NCBI GenBank assembly: GCA_934095845.1
Contig: CAKOKS010000002.1
Coordinates: forward strand, 1-64,000
DNA length: 64,000 nt
Source: an uncultured Bacilli bacterium
GTDB taxonomy: Bacteria; Bacillota_I; Bacilli_A; RF39; UBA660
Reading direction: 5' to 3'
The translations under genes were made by a program, and so were the position numbers. Positions 23,835-33,138 of this stretch are shown here, piece by piece; within the stretch, counting starts at the first letter, position 1; each line of letters starts with the position of its first letter. The notes beneath the pieces are model-generated. The model did not search any database, was not told the DNA's origin, and saw only the letters and a program-made list of their open reading frames with translations.

Positions 23835-24506
23835 TTATTCTCCTATTCCGTATATAAGTATAGCTGCTGCAACAGATGCATTTAAACTATTAACTTCTCC
23901 TTTCATAGGAATACTAATAATTACATCCGAATTATTTCTTACTATTTTCGAAAGTCCATTACCTTCACTTCCAATTACTAATAATTTTTTATCGTTGTAA
24001 TCTACTTTTCTGAAGTCTTCACCATCTGCTTCAGCACTGTAAACAAAGTAGCCATCCCTTTTTAATTCATTAATTGCTGAAACTAAATTAGTTACCATAA
24101 TAATATTAACTCTACTGAGTGCTCCTGTTGAAGTTTTTACAACTGTATCATTTACAGTTACTCCACGGTCTTTTGGAATTATTATATTTTTTACGCCACA
24201 CGCTTCACAAGTTCTAATTATTGCCCCAAAATTATGAGGGTCCTCTAAGTGATCTAACATAACAACCAAATTATCATCATTTATAGAATCTAATGTAGCA
24301 TATTTATAATCATCTACATCCATAATAATTCCTTGATTATGTTTTAACATAGCATCCATAGCTTTTTGGTCCATATTAACATATCTAATTTTATTCTTTT
24401 GGATTTTTTCCATTATCTCTTTATCTTTAAATCCATTTGCAATATATACTTTTCTTATAGTTTTTAAATCTAATTCATTAAAAACGTTTTTTCCACATAC
24501 TCTCAT
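23835..24506 (-). CDS. rlmB: TrmH/SpoU family RNA 2'-O-methyltransferase (RlmB-like)
   Basis: 223 residues. Short N-terminal RNA-binding part (FNELDLKTIRKVYIANGF) followed by the SPOUT knot: motif 1 DHLEDPHNFGAIIRTCEACG (~86-105), motif 2 VIGSEGNGLSKIVR (~175) and motif 3 IPMKGEVNSLNASVAAAIL (~198). Methylates G2251-type 23S rRNA position in RlmB. Overlaps mrnC by the ATGA of its start. Confidence 0.93.
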   Translation of the reverse strand: MRVCGKNVFNELDLKTIRKVYIANGFKDKEIMEKIQKNKIRYVNMDQKAMDAMLKHNQGIIMDVDDYKYATLDSINDDNLVVMLDHLEDPHNFGAIIRTCEACGVKNIIIPKDRGVTVNDTVVKTSTGALSRVNIIMVTNLVSAINELKRDGYFVYSAEADGEDFRKVDYNDKKLLVIGSEGNGLSKIVRNNSDVIISIPMKGEVNSLNASVAAAILIYGIGE

Positions 24507-24859
24507 AATTCACCAGTTATATAATTTAATAATTCATTACATCTTTCTATATTATTTTCATATAAATATCCAATTAAACATTCAAATCCTGTAGCTTTTT
24601 TATAAGTAATTATATCGGTAGTTTTACTTCTATGACTTGATGCATTTCTACCGCGATTTACTATTTCAATTTCTTCTTCACTTAAGATATTTCTGTTTAT
24701 TAATTCTTCTAATATTCTTCTTTGAGATGGAGCACTTACATAATTGATACTTTCTTTTGAAAGATCTTTTACTTTAGCAATTCCTGAGTTAATCAAATAT
24801 TTTCTAATATGTAATTCATAAACGGCATCACCTAAGTATGCGCTTACTAAATTATTCAT
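24503..24859 (-). CDS. mrnC: Mini-ribonuclease III
   Basis: 118 residues: a bare RNase III catalytic domain without the double-stranded RNA-binding domain. Visible motifs are SAYLGDAVYELHIRKYL (catalytic Asp region, ~5-21) and NRGRNASSHRSKTTD (~70-84). In B. subtilis the enzyme trims 23S rRNA ends. cysS, its usual upstream gene, is replaced by ftsH with an intervening terminator. A TGTTATTAT extended -10 upstream can start mrnC-rlmB-sigH. Confidence 0.92.
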   Translation of the reverse strand: MNNLVSAYLGDAVYELHIRKYLINSGIAKVKDLSKESINYVSAPSQRRILEELINRNILSEEEIEIVNRGRNASSHRSKTTDIITYKKATGFECLIGYLYENNIERCNELLNYITGEL

Positions 24860-24907
24860 TTTCTCACCGACTAAATAATAACATATTTACATTTTATAAG
24901 CAAGAAA

Positions 24908-24933
24908 GAAAAAAACTGAATATTTCTATTCAG
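24908..24933 (-). terminator. Terminator after ftsH
   Basis: Minus strand CTGAATA-GAAA-TATTCAG followed by T7, with the ftsH stop codon inside the 5' arm. Confidence 0.88.
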
Positions 24934-26881
24934 CCTCTTTAATTTTTTCTTCTAATTCTTCTTTTGACATTTTAGTATATCCTTTTATACCAAGTTCTTT
25001 AGCTTTTGCTTTTAACTCTTTAATATCATCAGTTGAATCCTTGTCAGTTATCTTACCAGTTTTTACTAGTTCTTCAATTTCTTCTTTAGTAATTGTTTCT
25101 CTTTCTATTAAAGCATCACTTATAGACATCACTAAGTCTTTGTTGTTTTTTAATATTTCAGTTGTCTTTTTATAACATTCATTGATGATTTTTCTAACTT
25201 CTTGGTCAATTTCAAGCGCAACTGCATCAGAGAAGTTTTTAGATTTATTGTAATCTCTTCCTAAGAATACACCTTCACTTCTTTCTTCAAGTTGAACTGG
25301 GCCTAAATCACTCATACCATATTCAGTAACCATTGCACGAGCAATTTTAGTTGCTTTTTTGAAGTCATCACTAGCACCAGTAGTTGTTTCACCTAAGAAT
25401 AATTCTTCAGAAACACGACCACCAAGTAAACCAGTTATTTGAGCAATTAATTCATTTTTAGTAGTTACGGCCATTTTCTCTTCTTTTGGAAGCATCATTG
25501 TATAACCACCAGCCATTCCACGAGGAATGATTGTTATTTTATGAACATCGTTTGCATCTTCAAGTTTTAATCCAACTACAGCATGTCCAGCTTCATGAAT
25601 TGAAACTAAACGTTTTTCTTTATCAGTTATCTTTCTTGTAGTTTTAGCAGGTCCCATTAATACACGGTCAGTGGCTTCATCTATTTCAGACATTGTAATA
25701 GCATCTTTATTTCTTCTTACAGCAAGTAATGCAGCTTCATTTAGAAGGTTCTCTAAGTCAGCCCCACTGAATCCAGGTGTACGATGAGATAAGTTTTCTA
25801 AGTTAACACTTGGAGCAAATACTTTATTTTTAGCATGTACTTTTAAAATAGCTAAACGAGCTTTTTGATCTGGTAAACTTACAGTTACTTGTCTATCAAA
25901 TCTTCCTGGTCTTAATAAAGCTGGATCCAATACATCAGGTCTGTTTGTTGCAGCAATGATAATAATTCCTTCATTAGCACCAAATCCATCCATTTCAGTT
26001 AATAATTGGTTTAGAGTTTGTTCTCTTTCATCATGTCCTCCACCTAAACCAGTTCCTCTTTGACGTCCAACTGCATCAATTTCATCTATAAATATTAAAC
26101 ATGGTGCAGAATGTTTTGCTTGTTTAAACATATCTCTTACACGGCTTGCACCTACTCCAACAAATAGTTCAACAAAGTCTGAACCACTTATATAATAGAA
26201 AGGTACGTTTGCTTCTCCAGCTACAGCTTTTGCAAGTAATGTTTTACCTGTTCCTGGAGGACCAACTAATAAAACGCCTTTAGGAATACGAGCTCCTAAT
26301 TTTTGGAATTTTTTAGGATTTTTTAAGAAGTCAATTAATTCAGCTACTTCTTCTTTTTCTTCTTCAAGTCCAGCAACATCTTTAAATCTTACTTTTCCAC
26401 CATCTTCACTTAACTTAGCACGGCTTCTTCCAAAGTCCATACTGTTTTTATTAGATCCAGATAGTTTAGTAAATAGAATTATTGTTCCACCAACAATTAT
26501 AACCATAGGAACGACATTAATAAGTATTGCAACCCAATTGTTATTTTCTGGATTCTTTTCAACAACCCATTTAAAATCATTTGTATTGTAATATGTACTA
26601 AGTGTTTCTGTTACAGTTTCTGAAAGTGGTGCTTTTGTTGAGAAATACTCACTCTTTTTATAATTTTTTAATTTACCAGTTATTTGATAATAACCAGCAG
26701 CACTTCTTTCTGATGTTGAAATTTCTGTTACATTTCCTTTAGAAAATTCAGTTATTAATTCATCATAAGAAAGTTCATTTACTGTATTATTTCCAAAACT
26801 AAACATAATTAATATAACAGCAATAATTGCAATTAATGTTAAATATGGAATAGTTTGTTTTGTAGTAACTTTTTTATTCAT
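24926..26881 (-). CDS. ftsH: ATP-dependent zinc metalloprotease FtsH with C-terminal Rho_N/SAP-like tail
   Basis: 651 residues from ATG 26881, which has AGGAGAGG ahead and sits one base past the tilS stop. Two membrane segments (about 10-30 and 116-138) flank a small outside domain. The AAA module has GPPGTGKT (~203), FIDEIDAVGRQRG (~260) and the second region of homology ATNRPDVLDPALLRPGRFDRQ (ATNRPDVLDPALLRPGRFD). Zinc site HEAGH near 425. After the protease domain a ~35-residue tail (DIKELKAKAKELGIKGY ... SKEELEEKIKE) resembles a Rho_N/SAP helix-extended-loop-helix, an addition not found in Bacillus FtsH. FtsH degrades membrane and short-lived proteins. Tail function is unknown. Confidence 0.96.
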   Translation of the reverse strand: MNKKVTTKQTIPYLTLIAIIAVILIMFSFGNNTVNELSYDELITEFSKGNVTEISTSERSAAGYYQITGKLKNYKKSEYFSTKAPLSETVTETLSTYYNTNDFKWVVEKNPENNNWVAILINVVPMVIIVGGTIILFTKLSGSNKNSMDFGRSRAKLSEDGGKVRFKDVAGLEEEKEEVAELIDFLKNPKKFQKLGARIPKGVLLVGPPGTGKTLLAKAVAGEANVPFYYISGSDFVELFVGVGASRVRDMFKQAKHSAPCLIFIDEIDAVGRQRGTGLGGGHDEREQTLNQLLTEMDGFGANEGIIIIAATNRPDVLDPALLRPGRFDRQVTVSLPDQKARLAILKVHAKNKVFAPSVNLENLSHRTPGFSGADLENLLNEAALLAVRRNKDAITMSEIDEATDRVLMGPAKTTRKITDKEKRLVSIHEAGHAVVGLKLEDANDVHKITIIPRGMAGGYTMMLPKEEKMAVTTKNELIAQITGLLGGRVSEELFLGETTTGASDDFKKATKIARAMVTEYGMSDLGPVQLEERSEGVFLGRDYNKSKNFSDAVALEIDQEVRKIINECYKKTTEILKNNKDLVMSISDALIERETITKEEIEELVKTGKITDKDSTDDIKELKAKAKELGIKGYTKMSKEELEEKIKEAE

Positions 26882-26882
26882 A

Positions 26883-28202
26883 TTATTCCTCTCCTTTTTC
26901 ATACTTTAATATTATATCATATACTTCATTTTTTTCTATATCAAATTTACTTTTTTTAATTCCTGGAATCCAAAGAATATTTCCATCATGATCTACTACT
27001 AATGGAGTAATCTTTCTTTTAGATGCATCCACTTTTTCATCTATAAATATATCACTTACTTTTTTTGAGCCATTCATATTTTTAACATCCATTTTATCTC
27101 CATCTATTTTATTTCTAACATGAATTGGTAAGCTTATATCTTTTGAATTTAATCTAATAACATAGTTACTTTTTTCATCACTTTCACTTATACGAATTAT
27201 ATTTCCAAGAGGAGTATTTACCTCATTATTTAAAATATAATCATAGTTAGTAGAAAATAAAGCAATTTTAAATGTTAATTTATTATATTCTTTTAAAACA
27301 TGAATATTTCTAGGTAAATATATTTCTAAATTAGGTTTATCATTTTCAATAATATCTAAAAGTAAATTTATATGTTTACTATTTATTTTATCTATATCAT
27401 TATTATAAATAGACATAAGTATTTTATATAATATCTCTTTTTTTATATATATATCTTGTTTTTTAAATTCACATAAATCTAAAACATTATTTATATACAT
27501 TTTATCTATCAATGAATAACAATATTTATCTAAAAATGTTGTACATTCTTTTAAATTTTCATTAAATTGTAAAAACTTTTCATGAGCAAGTTTTTCTTCA
27601 CTTTTTAAAAATGGTAAGACATGATGTCTAAATCTATTTCTTGTATAATGGTCTTCTAGATTTGATTCATCAACTGAATAAGGAATATTTTCTTCTTTAT
27701 CAAGTTTCTCTATTTCATCTTTTGTTAAATATATAAGAGGTCTTGCAATTTTGTATCCATCTTTTTCTATGATACTTGAAAATCCAAGATAACTATAAAT
27801 ACTTCCGCCTCTTAAAATACGCATCAGGATAGTCTCAATTAAATCATCACCATGATGAGCAGTAAATAAATATTTAGCATGATATTTCTTAACTATACTT
27901 TCAAAAAAATTGTATCTAAAGTTTCTTGCAAAATCATGAAAATTATCAGACTCTTCATAATTTAGTATTTCAGTTCCTTCAAAGATTATATTATTTTTTT
28001 TACAAAAGTTTTCTAACTCAATAAACTCTTCTTCACTTTTAAGTCGCATTTTATGATTAACATGAGCACATACAACCTTAAAATTATATTTATTTAAAAG
28101 ATTTAATAAAAACATCGAGTCAGGTCCAAAAGAGCATGCAACTACTACATAATCGTTTTCTTTAATGTCTAAATCATTTATAAATTTTAAAACATTATTC
28201 AT
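26883..28202 (-). CDS. tilS: tRNA(Ile)-lysidine synthase
   Basis: 439 residues from the ATG at 28202 (GAGGAATG ahead; an ATG two codons earlier is too close to the ribosome site). Converts C34 of tRNA-Ile(CAU) to lysidine so that it reads AUA, an abundant codon here. The ATP motif near 24 is SFGPDS instead of the usual SGGxDS. Also present are HVNHKMR (~52), the HHGDDLIETILMR block (~117) and the RNRFRHHVLPFL block (~190). C-terminal domain follows. It is joined directly to ftsH; hprT, which sits between them in Bacillus, is absent. Confidence 0.94.
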   Translation of the reverse strand: MNNVLKFINDLDIKENDYVVVACSFGPDSMFLLNLLNKYNFKVVCAHVNHKMRLKSEEEFIELENFCKKNNIIFEGTEILNYEESDNFHDFARNFRYNFFESIVKKYHAKYLFTAHHGDDLIETILMRILRGGSIYSYLGFSSIIEKDGYKIARPLIYLTKDEIEKLDKEENIPYSVDESNLEDHYTRNRFRHHVLPFLKSEEKLAHEKFLQFNENLKECTTFLDKYCYSLIDKMYINNVLDLCEFKKQDIYIKKEILYKILMSIYNNDIDKINSKHINLLLDIIENDKPNLEIYLPRNIHVLKEYNKLTFKIALFSTNYDYILNNEVNTPLGNIIRISESDEKSNYVIRLNSKDISLPIHVRNKIDGDKMDVKNMNGSKKVSDIFIDEKVDASKRKITPLVVDHDGNILWIPGIKKSKFDIEKNEVYDIILKYEKGEE

Positions 28203-28243
28203 AAACATTCCTCAAATCAATATGTAGTATAATATAAATAAAT

Positions 28244-28277
28244 GAAAATAACAAGAAAATTAATTCTTGTTATATTT
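28244..28277 (-). terminator. Terminator after the DUF6020-like gene
   Basis: Perfect 10-bp inverted repeat ATAACAAGAA/TTCTTGTTAT with loop TTAATT, followed on the minus strand by TTTTC. The T run is short, so efficiency is uncertain. Confidence 0.55.
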
Positions 28278-29846
28278 TTTGGAAGTGATTACACCTATAA
28301 ATATTGGAATAGAAATAATTATTGGGTTCATATATCTTAAATAAGCATTTACTGGTGATAAAATACAAAAAGCATAAGTCATAAGTAAAGGCATAGTAAT
28401 TATCAAATAATGTTTCTTATTTTTATAAATACAATAGCACATTAATATTACTAATATAATAAAATAGGTACCAGTATTATATATAAATCTAATATATTTG
28501 CTTCTTCTTAGTTTATAAAAGTTTTCTTCAAATTTTTTTCTAAACTTCTTAAATTTTTTATTCATTTTAAAATCAAAGTTACCTTTATTAATAGATTTAT
28601 TATAAACTACTCTAAAATATCCAATACTTTCTTTAACATCTTCTTTATATGGATAAAAATAACCATAAGTGTTATTAAGAGTTGCATCTATGCAAGTAAT
28701 CGGATCTTTTTTAATAAAATTAATCCACAAATTTATGAACAATTTTAAGTCTTCTTTACTCTCTATATATAAACTTTCTTTTATTGGATCAGCATTATCT
28801 TTATCATAATATAAAGCAAAATCATTTTCATCATATATAAATAACTTTTCTATTGTTTCTTTTTCTTCTTCAGTTAAATCATTATATATTGTGTATCTTG
28901 CAATTTGTTGTATTGGTACTGATAAAGTTTCTCTTATATTTCCAGGCTCTATATGACAAACAATCATTAAAGTATTTAATATTAATTGAGTTATTATAAA
29001 CATAAAGATAAAACATAATGATATTTTTTTATAATCTTTTTTTAAAAATAAAAGAGTTAACATTGATACACTTACAACATATATACCGTTATTTCTTATA
29101 AGAATAAGTAAAATAGCACTTATTAAGAATATAATTATTTGATGTTTATTTATATCATTAAAATAGAATTTAATATAGTTAATAAAGAATATTACAAATA
29201 TTAAATAATAGTATGTATCTTTCATGAATGTATAAGCGTACAGATACCAAGATGGAGATAAGGCAAAGAATATAAATGTTAATAATTTTATTACATCCGA
29301 ACATTCACATTTATTTTGGAAATCAATAATATTTGCAATAATATAACAAGAAAATAAAAATTGTGGAAAAGTATATAAAAATATTCCAAAGTTATCATTT
29401 AATATTAAAGATCCGATGCGTTCAACTGTTCCAAGAAAAAATGTTGAAACAAATGGATGATGATTACTCCAAGGTAAAACATTTGAATAATAATTAAGTT
29501 GCCACATGCCATCCCATTGAACTGGTCCTGGATAAAAAGTAATAATTATAGGAAGTCCGATAATTATTAAAATAAAAGTTATCATGCTTATTGGATGTTC
29601 TTTAAAAATAAAACTAAATACTTTGTTTTTAAAAGTGATTTTTTTATCTAACAGTTTAAATATTAAAATTGTAATAAAATACCAAATTATAAAGGTAAAT
29701 AAAAAATCAACTATATTACTAATTAAATAATCTTTATGAATTAGATATCTTAATGAACCGAATTCATGAATTATTTCACCAACACTTAAACAAACTGCTA
29801 TTATTAAGCTTGATAATATAGCTGATAAAGATACACGCTTCATTTT
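28260..29846 (-). CDS. DUF6020-like polytopic membrane protein
   Basis: 528 residues from ATG 29846 (AGGTGAGAAA ahead). About a dozen membrane segments. Its first outside loop has the family hallmark FYPGPVQWDGMWQLNYY (~107-123) followed by SNHHPFVSTFF, a layout resembling GT-C glycosyltransferases with an acidic catalytic loop. A large soluble loop (about 295-420) is charged and includes several Asp/Glu-rich turns. DUF6020 proteins are suspected to move sugars from lipid carriers, but this has not been shown for this protein. It lies alone between tilS and rpsI. Confidence 0.7.
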   Translation of the reverse strand, partial: KMKRVSLSAILSSLIIAVCLSVGEIIHEFGSLRYLIHKDYLISNIVDFLFTFIIWYFITILIFKLLDKKITFKNKVFSFIFKEHPISMITFILIIIGLPIIITFYPGPVQWDGMWQLNYYSNVLPWSNHHPFVSTFFLGTVERIGSLILNDNFGIFLYTFPQFLFSCYIIANIIDFQNKCECSDVIKLLTFIFFALSPSWYLYAYTFMKDTYYYLIFVIFFINYIKFYFNDINKHQIIIFLISAILLILIRNNGIYVVSVSMLTLLFLKKDYKKISLCFIFMFIITQLILNTLMIVCHIEPGNIRETLSVPIQQIARYTIYNDLTEEEKETIEKLFIYDENDFALYYDKDNADPIKESLYIESKEDLKLFINLWINFIKKDPITCIDATLNNTYGYFYPYKEDVKESIGYFRVVYNKSINKGNFDFKMNKKFKKFRKKFEENFYKLRRSKYIRFIYNTGTYFIILVILMCYCIYKNKKHYLIITMPLLMTYAFCILSPVNAYLRYMNPIIISIPIFIGVITSKKYNKN

Positions 29847-29888
29847 CTCACCTAAAATCATTTTAAATTATTTATTATTTTAATGCAA

Positions 29889-29911
29889 GAAAAAACCTTG
29901 CATAAGCAAGG
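29889..29911 (-). terminator. Terminator after rpsI
   Basis: Minus strand CCTTGC-TTAT-GCAAGG followed by T6, 12 bases past the rpsI stop. Confidence 0.9.
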
Positions 29912-29922
29912 CATTGAAACAA

Positions 29923-30336
29923 TTAACGTTTTGAGAATTGTGGTGCTCTACGAGCTTTTTTAAGACCATATTTTTTACGTTCTTTAACTCTTGGGTCTCT
30001 AGTAATAAATCCTTCAGTTTTTAAGATTCTTCTATAAGCAGTTTCACTTGATGGATCAGTATCCTTATCATATTCAAGTAATGCTTTAGTAATAGCAAGT
30101 CTTATTGCTCCTGTTTGACCAGAGAATCCGCCACCTTTAACATTAACAGTGATATCAAAAGTTGATTCATTGTTAGTTAAAACTAATGGTTGACGTAAGT
30201 CCATAACTAGAACTTCAAAAGGAAGGTATTCATTTACATCTTTTCCATTAACGATAATTTTACCAGTTCCTGGAACCATTTTAACTTGTGCTACGCTTGA
30301 TTTTCTTCTACCTGTAGCTGTTATAACTTTACTCAT
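29923..30336 (-). CDS. rpsI: 30S ribosomal protein S9
   Basis: 137 residues with the standard features: ATGRRKSSVAQVKMVPGTGK at the start, GGGFSGQTGAIRLAITKALL (~72) and the basic tail ending PQFSKR that reaches the P-site tRNA. 12 bases after rplM. Confidence 0.98.
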   Translation of the reverse strand: MSKVITATGRRKSSVAQVKMVPGTGKIIVNGKDVNEYLPFEVLVMDLRQPLVLTNNESTFDITVNVKGGGFSGQTGAIRLAITKALLEYDKDTDPSSETAYRRILKTEGFITRDPRVKERKKYGLKKARRAPQFSKR

Positions 30337-30348
30337 TTACCTTACCTC

Positions 30349-30780
30349 CTATAAACTAATGCTTTCTGGTTTTTGAGCTTGTTGTTCATGAGTATCTCCT
30401 GCATAAACAAATAACTTCTTAGCCATTTGTCTTCCTAAACGGTTATGAGGAAGCATTCCTTTAACAGCTCTTTCTACCATTTCTACTGGATAATTTTCAA
30501 TCATCTCAGCAGCATTTCTTTCTCTTAATCCACCAGTGTATCCTGAGTGATTATAATACATTTTATCATTTAACTTATTACCAGTTAATTTAACTTTACT
30601 AGCGTTAGTTATAATGATATAGTCTCCACAATCGATATGTGGTGTAAATGTTACTTTATGTTTTCCTCTTAAGATATGAGCAGCTTTAGTAGCAACTCTA
30701 CCTAAAGGTAAATCAGTAGCATCTAACACATACCATTTACGTTCTACTGTTTCTTTCTTTTGCATAAATGTGTTTTTCAT
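30349..30780 (-). CDS. rplM: 50S ribosomal protein L13
   Basis: 143 residues from ATG 30780 (GAAAGGGA ahead). The open frame continues upstream but lies in the leader. Motifs: WYVLDATDLPLGRVATKAA, LRGKHKVTFTPHIDCGDYI (~40) and MLPHNRLGRQMAKKLFVYAG (~105). First gene of rplM-rpsI. A ~79-nt leader precedes it and may hold the L13 autoregulatory site known in Firmicutes, though I cannot fold it by eye with confidence. Confidence 0.97.
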   Translation of the reverse strand: MKNTFMQKKETVERKWYVLDATDLPLGRVATKAAHILRGKHKVTFTPHIDCGDYIIITNASKVKLTGNKLNDKMYYNHSGYTGGLRERNAAEMIENYPVEMVERAVKGMLPHNRLGRQMAKKLFVYAGDTHEQQAQKPESISL

Positions 30781-30865
30781 AATTTTTTCCCTTTCAAAAA
30801 TTCCCATTCTCATCAACTTCCCACATCGAATCAAATATTAGAATTTAAAAAATGTACCAGTTAAA

Positions 30866-30894
30866 ATTATATGCTAAGAGCATGCAAATGTCAA
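30866..30894 (-). promoter_or_regulatory. Consensus promoter of rplM-rpsI
   Basis: Minus strand TTGACA (30889-30894), exactly 17 bases, TATAAT (30866-30871). A perfect match at both boxes. Confidence 0.9.
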
Positions 30895-30963
30895 ACATTT
30901 TTTATAATACCAATATAATTTTACGAATTTTACTATAAATTATATGAAAATAGCTTTATTTTA

Positions 30964-31686
30964 TTAATAATTTACTTCCATTAAGTATAATCCATTTGCT
31001 GGAACAGTCATATAATTATATATGTTTTTTTCTTGTTCTAGCATTTCTTTCATATTTTCTTTTACTATTTTATTTTCACCTGCTAACATTAAAGCTCCAA
31101 CTAGATTTCTAACCATATATCTATAAAAACTAACACCAGTAAATGTTATATATAGAAGATTCTTTTTCTTTTTAAATTTTATATTATAAATTATTGAGTT
31201 ATAATTTTGCCTTTCCCCAGAAGTAAATACTTTATATGAATGCATTCCTTTTAAACATTTACTACATTTTTTCATATTTCGAATATTTAATTTTCGATTA
31301 TAGTTATAAACATAATCATTTGAAAATATATCATATTCACCTAAATTAATTATGTATTGATATTTTTTTTGCTTACAATCAAATCTTGCATGAAAGTCAG
31401 CATTTGTTTCTTTTACCCAATTAAGTTTTAATGATGGATCTAATCTACTATTAACAGCAGTTAATAAATGTTCTTCATCAATTTTAATATTAAGGTCAAA
31501 GTGAACTTTTTGATCAAAGGCATGAACACCACGATCTGTTCTACCAGCCCCTTTTACTAAAACCATTGTTTTATTTATATGAGTCAAAACTTTTTCTAGT
31601 TCACCTTGAACTGTTTTTTTATTTTTTAAACGTTGAAAACCATAGAATTTTGAACCATCATAACTGATACTTGCTAAATATCTCAT
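30964..31686 (-). CDS. truA: tRNA pseudouridine(38-40) synthase
   Basis: 240 residues. Motifs: YDGSKFYGFQ near 9, the catalytic Asp in GAGRTDRGVHAF (~46-57), and FYRYMVRNLVGALMLAG (~180). Makes pseudouridine at 38-40 of tRNA anticodon stems. Its start overlaps the stop of the EcfA2-like gene by one base, preserving the ecfA-ecfA-(ecfT)-truA-rplM-rpsI order of Bacillus but with ecfT deleted. Confidence 0.95.
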   Translation of the reverse strand: MRYLASISYDGSKFYGFQRLKNKKTVQGELEKVLTHINKTMVLVKGAGRTDRGVHAFDQKVHFDLNIKIDEEHLLTAVNSRLDPSLKLNWVKETNADFHARFDCKQKKYQYIINLGEYDIFSNDYVYNYNRKLNIRNMKKCSKCLKGMHSYKVFTSGERQNYNSIIYNIKFKKKKNLLYITFTGVSFYRYMVRNLVGALMLAGENKIVKENMKEMLEQEKNIYNYMTVPANGLYLMEVNY

Positions 31687-32315
31687 TACATAACACTCCT
31701 ATATATATCTTTTAATAATTCTTTTCGGTCAAAAGTATATATTAAATTAGCTCCTTTTTTATTAGCTAGTTTAATAAAATTTATTATTTTTGAATCAAGT
31801 TCTTCTAAAGTATATGCATCATCTATTAAATCATCATAGATTATTTTATTATCATTTATTATTATTAAATGATTAGTTATCTTATATAAAAATTCTAAAT
31901 CTTTTGATAAAAATATAAAGTTTAAATTATCATTTTTTATTTTTCTTATAAAATTTAATAATCTTTTTTTATCTTTGTTACTCATATTAGCATCCATATG
32001 ATCAAATATAATAGTTTTGTAGTTTTTCAACATTGCATATATAAGTAATATAAATTTTAAATCGGTTTTAGAAATAGTATTTATTTTTTTGTTTAAAAGT
32101 TTTTTATCTAATTCTAACATTGAAAAAAAACTTTCAATTCTATTGTTTAATTTTAGATGAAAACCATTTAGAAATCTTTTTACTGTCCATGAATCATCAT
32201 ATATAATTCCTTCAATATCAAAATCCATATTTAATAAATCATTTAAATCACCAATTACACCTAATGTTTGATATTTAAATTTATCTGGAATATTATTACT
32301 TATTACTACTTCCAT
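31686..32315 (-). CDS. Degenerate EcfA2-like ABC ATPase without a P loop
   Basis: 209 residues. By position it corresponds to the second ATPase of the ECF transporter (ecfA1-ecfA2-ecfT-truA in Bacillus). Recognisable remnants are the Walker B strand TIIFDHMD (~119) where the catalytic Glu is His, a following NKDKKRLLNFIRKI helix, and the H-loop strand IFLSKDLEFLYKITNHLIII where the catalytic His is not in place. Walker A is absent: the region reads VIGDLNDLLN, and there is no LSGGQ. The frame is intact and overlaps both neighbours, which suggests it is translated but cannot hydrolyse ATP by the usual chemistry. Identity is inferred from context plus remnants. Confidence 0.6.
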   Translation of the reverse strand: MEVVISNNIPDKFKYQTLGVIGDLNDLLNMDFDIEGIIYDDSWTVKRFLNGFHLKLNNRIESFFSMLELDKKLLNKKINTISKTDLKFILLIYAMLKNYKTIIFDHMDANMSNKDKKRLLNFIRKIKNDNLNFIFLSKDLEFLYKITNHLIIINDNKIIYDDLIDDAYTLEELDSKIINFIKLANKKGANLIYTFDRKELLKDIYRSVM

Positions 32316-33055
32316 ATTTTACTCACCAACTTTTTATCATCTAAATATACTTTCGTAATTATTCCATAAAGAACAAGATTTTGACTTAAATCTGCAGTAA
32401 ATGGAAGGTTGATTCCCATATAAGGTAATATAGTGTTACCATTTAATAATTCTTTTTTATCTCCATTAAATATACATTTTATATCGTTTAATAATAAAAC
32501 ATTTTCACTTATCAATAAATCTTCACCATTATTACTTGCATTTAATAATATTATTTTATTAGTTTTTATATAATCAAGAAGAATATTTTCATCTGATTTA
32601 TCCAAATATACAAGTAAGTTGTCAATACCGATTATTTTTGGTTTTATTATTAAATAAGAAAGTATTTTAATTAATATTCTTTTTTCTAAAGGAAGTAAAT
32701 CAATTCTTTCACTTAATAATTTCTTTATTTTAAAAGTTTCACTTAACTCATTAATCTTATTTGTTATTTCATCTATTCTATAACCTAGTTTAGAAATATA
32801 GTAATATAATTCTTCAGCAACAAACTCACATTTAAAGTCATCGTCATCTAAAACAACTACTATATTATTTTTTAAATATGTTATATCGTATTCTTTAATG
32901 GAAATACCATCTAACAATACATCTTCATTAGGAATAATATTTATCATTTTTTTTAAAAAATAAGTTTTACCTGAATTTGATGGTCCCATGATAGTTATAA
33001 TATTTTTATCTAAGGAAAGATCAATATTCATACTTTTTACTTTTAAGTTTTCCAT
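32306..33055 (-). CDS. Degenerate EcfA1-like ABC ATPase
   Basis: 249 residues from ATG 33055 (GGGAGT upstream). The Walker A is intact, GPSNSGKT (~24-31). The rest is eroded. The Q-loop segment reads VVVLDDDDFKC, the signature loop LSGGQ is LLPLEKR, Walker B is IIGIDNLL with Asn for the catalytic Glu, and the H-loop strand is ILLNASNN without His. It may bind but probably not hydrolyse ATP. It opens the operon EcfA1-like, EcfA2-like, truA. The transmembrane EcfT is missing, so a normal vitamin transporter cannot be assembled from this locus. Confidence 0.65.
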   Translation of the reverse strand: MENLKVKSMNIDLSLDKNIITIMGPSNSGKTYFLKKMINIIPNEDVLLDGISIKEYDITYLKNNIVVVLDDDDFKCEFVAEELYYYISKLGYRIDEITNKINELSETFKIKKLLSERIDLLPLEKRILIKILSYLIIKPKIIGIDNLLVYLDKSDENILLDYIKTNKIILLNASNNGEDLLISENVLLLNDIKCIFNGDKKELLNGNTILPYMGINLPFTADLSQNLVLYGIITKVYLDDKKLVSKIWK

Positions 33056-33101
33056 AACCATTACTCCCTTTAAATATTATACAATAAGAGCCATTTTTTT
33101 A

Positions 33102-33138
33102 AAAGAAAAAGTATTGAATTATTCTTCAATACTTTCTT
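33102..33138 (-). terminator. Terminator after the YihY gene
   Basis: Minus strand AAAGTATTGAA, loop GAATAA, TTCAATACTTTTTC; the YihY stop lies in the loop region. Confidence 0.85.
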
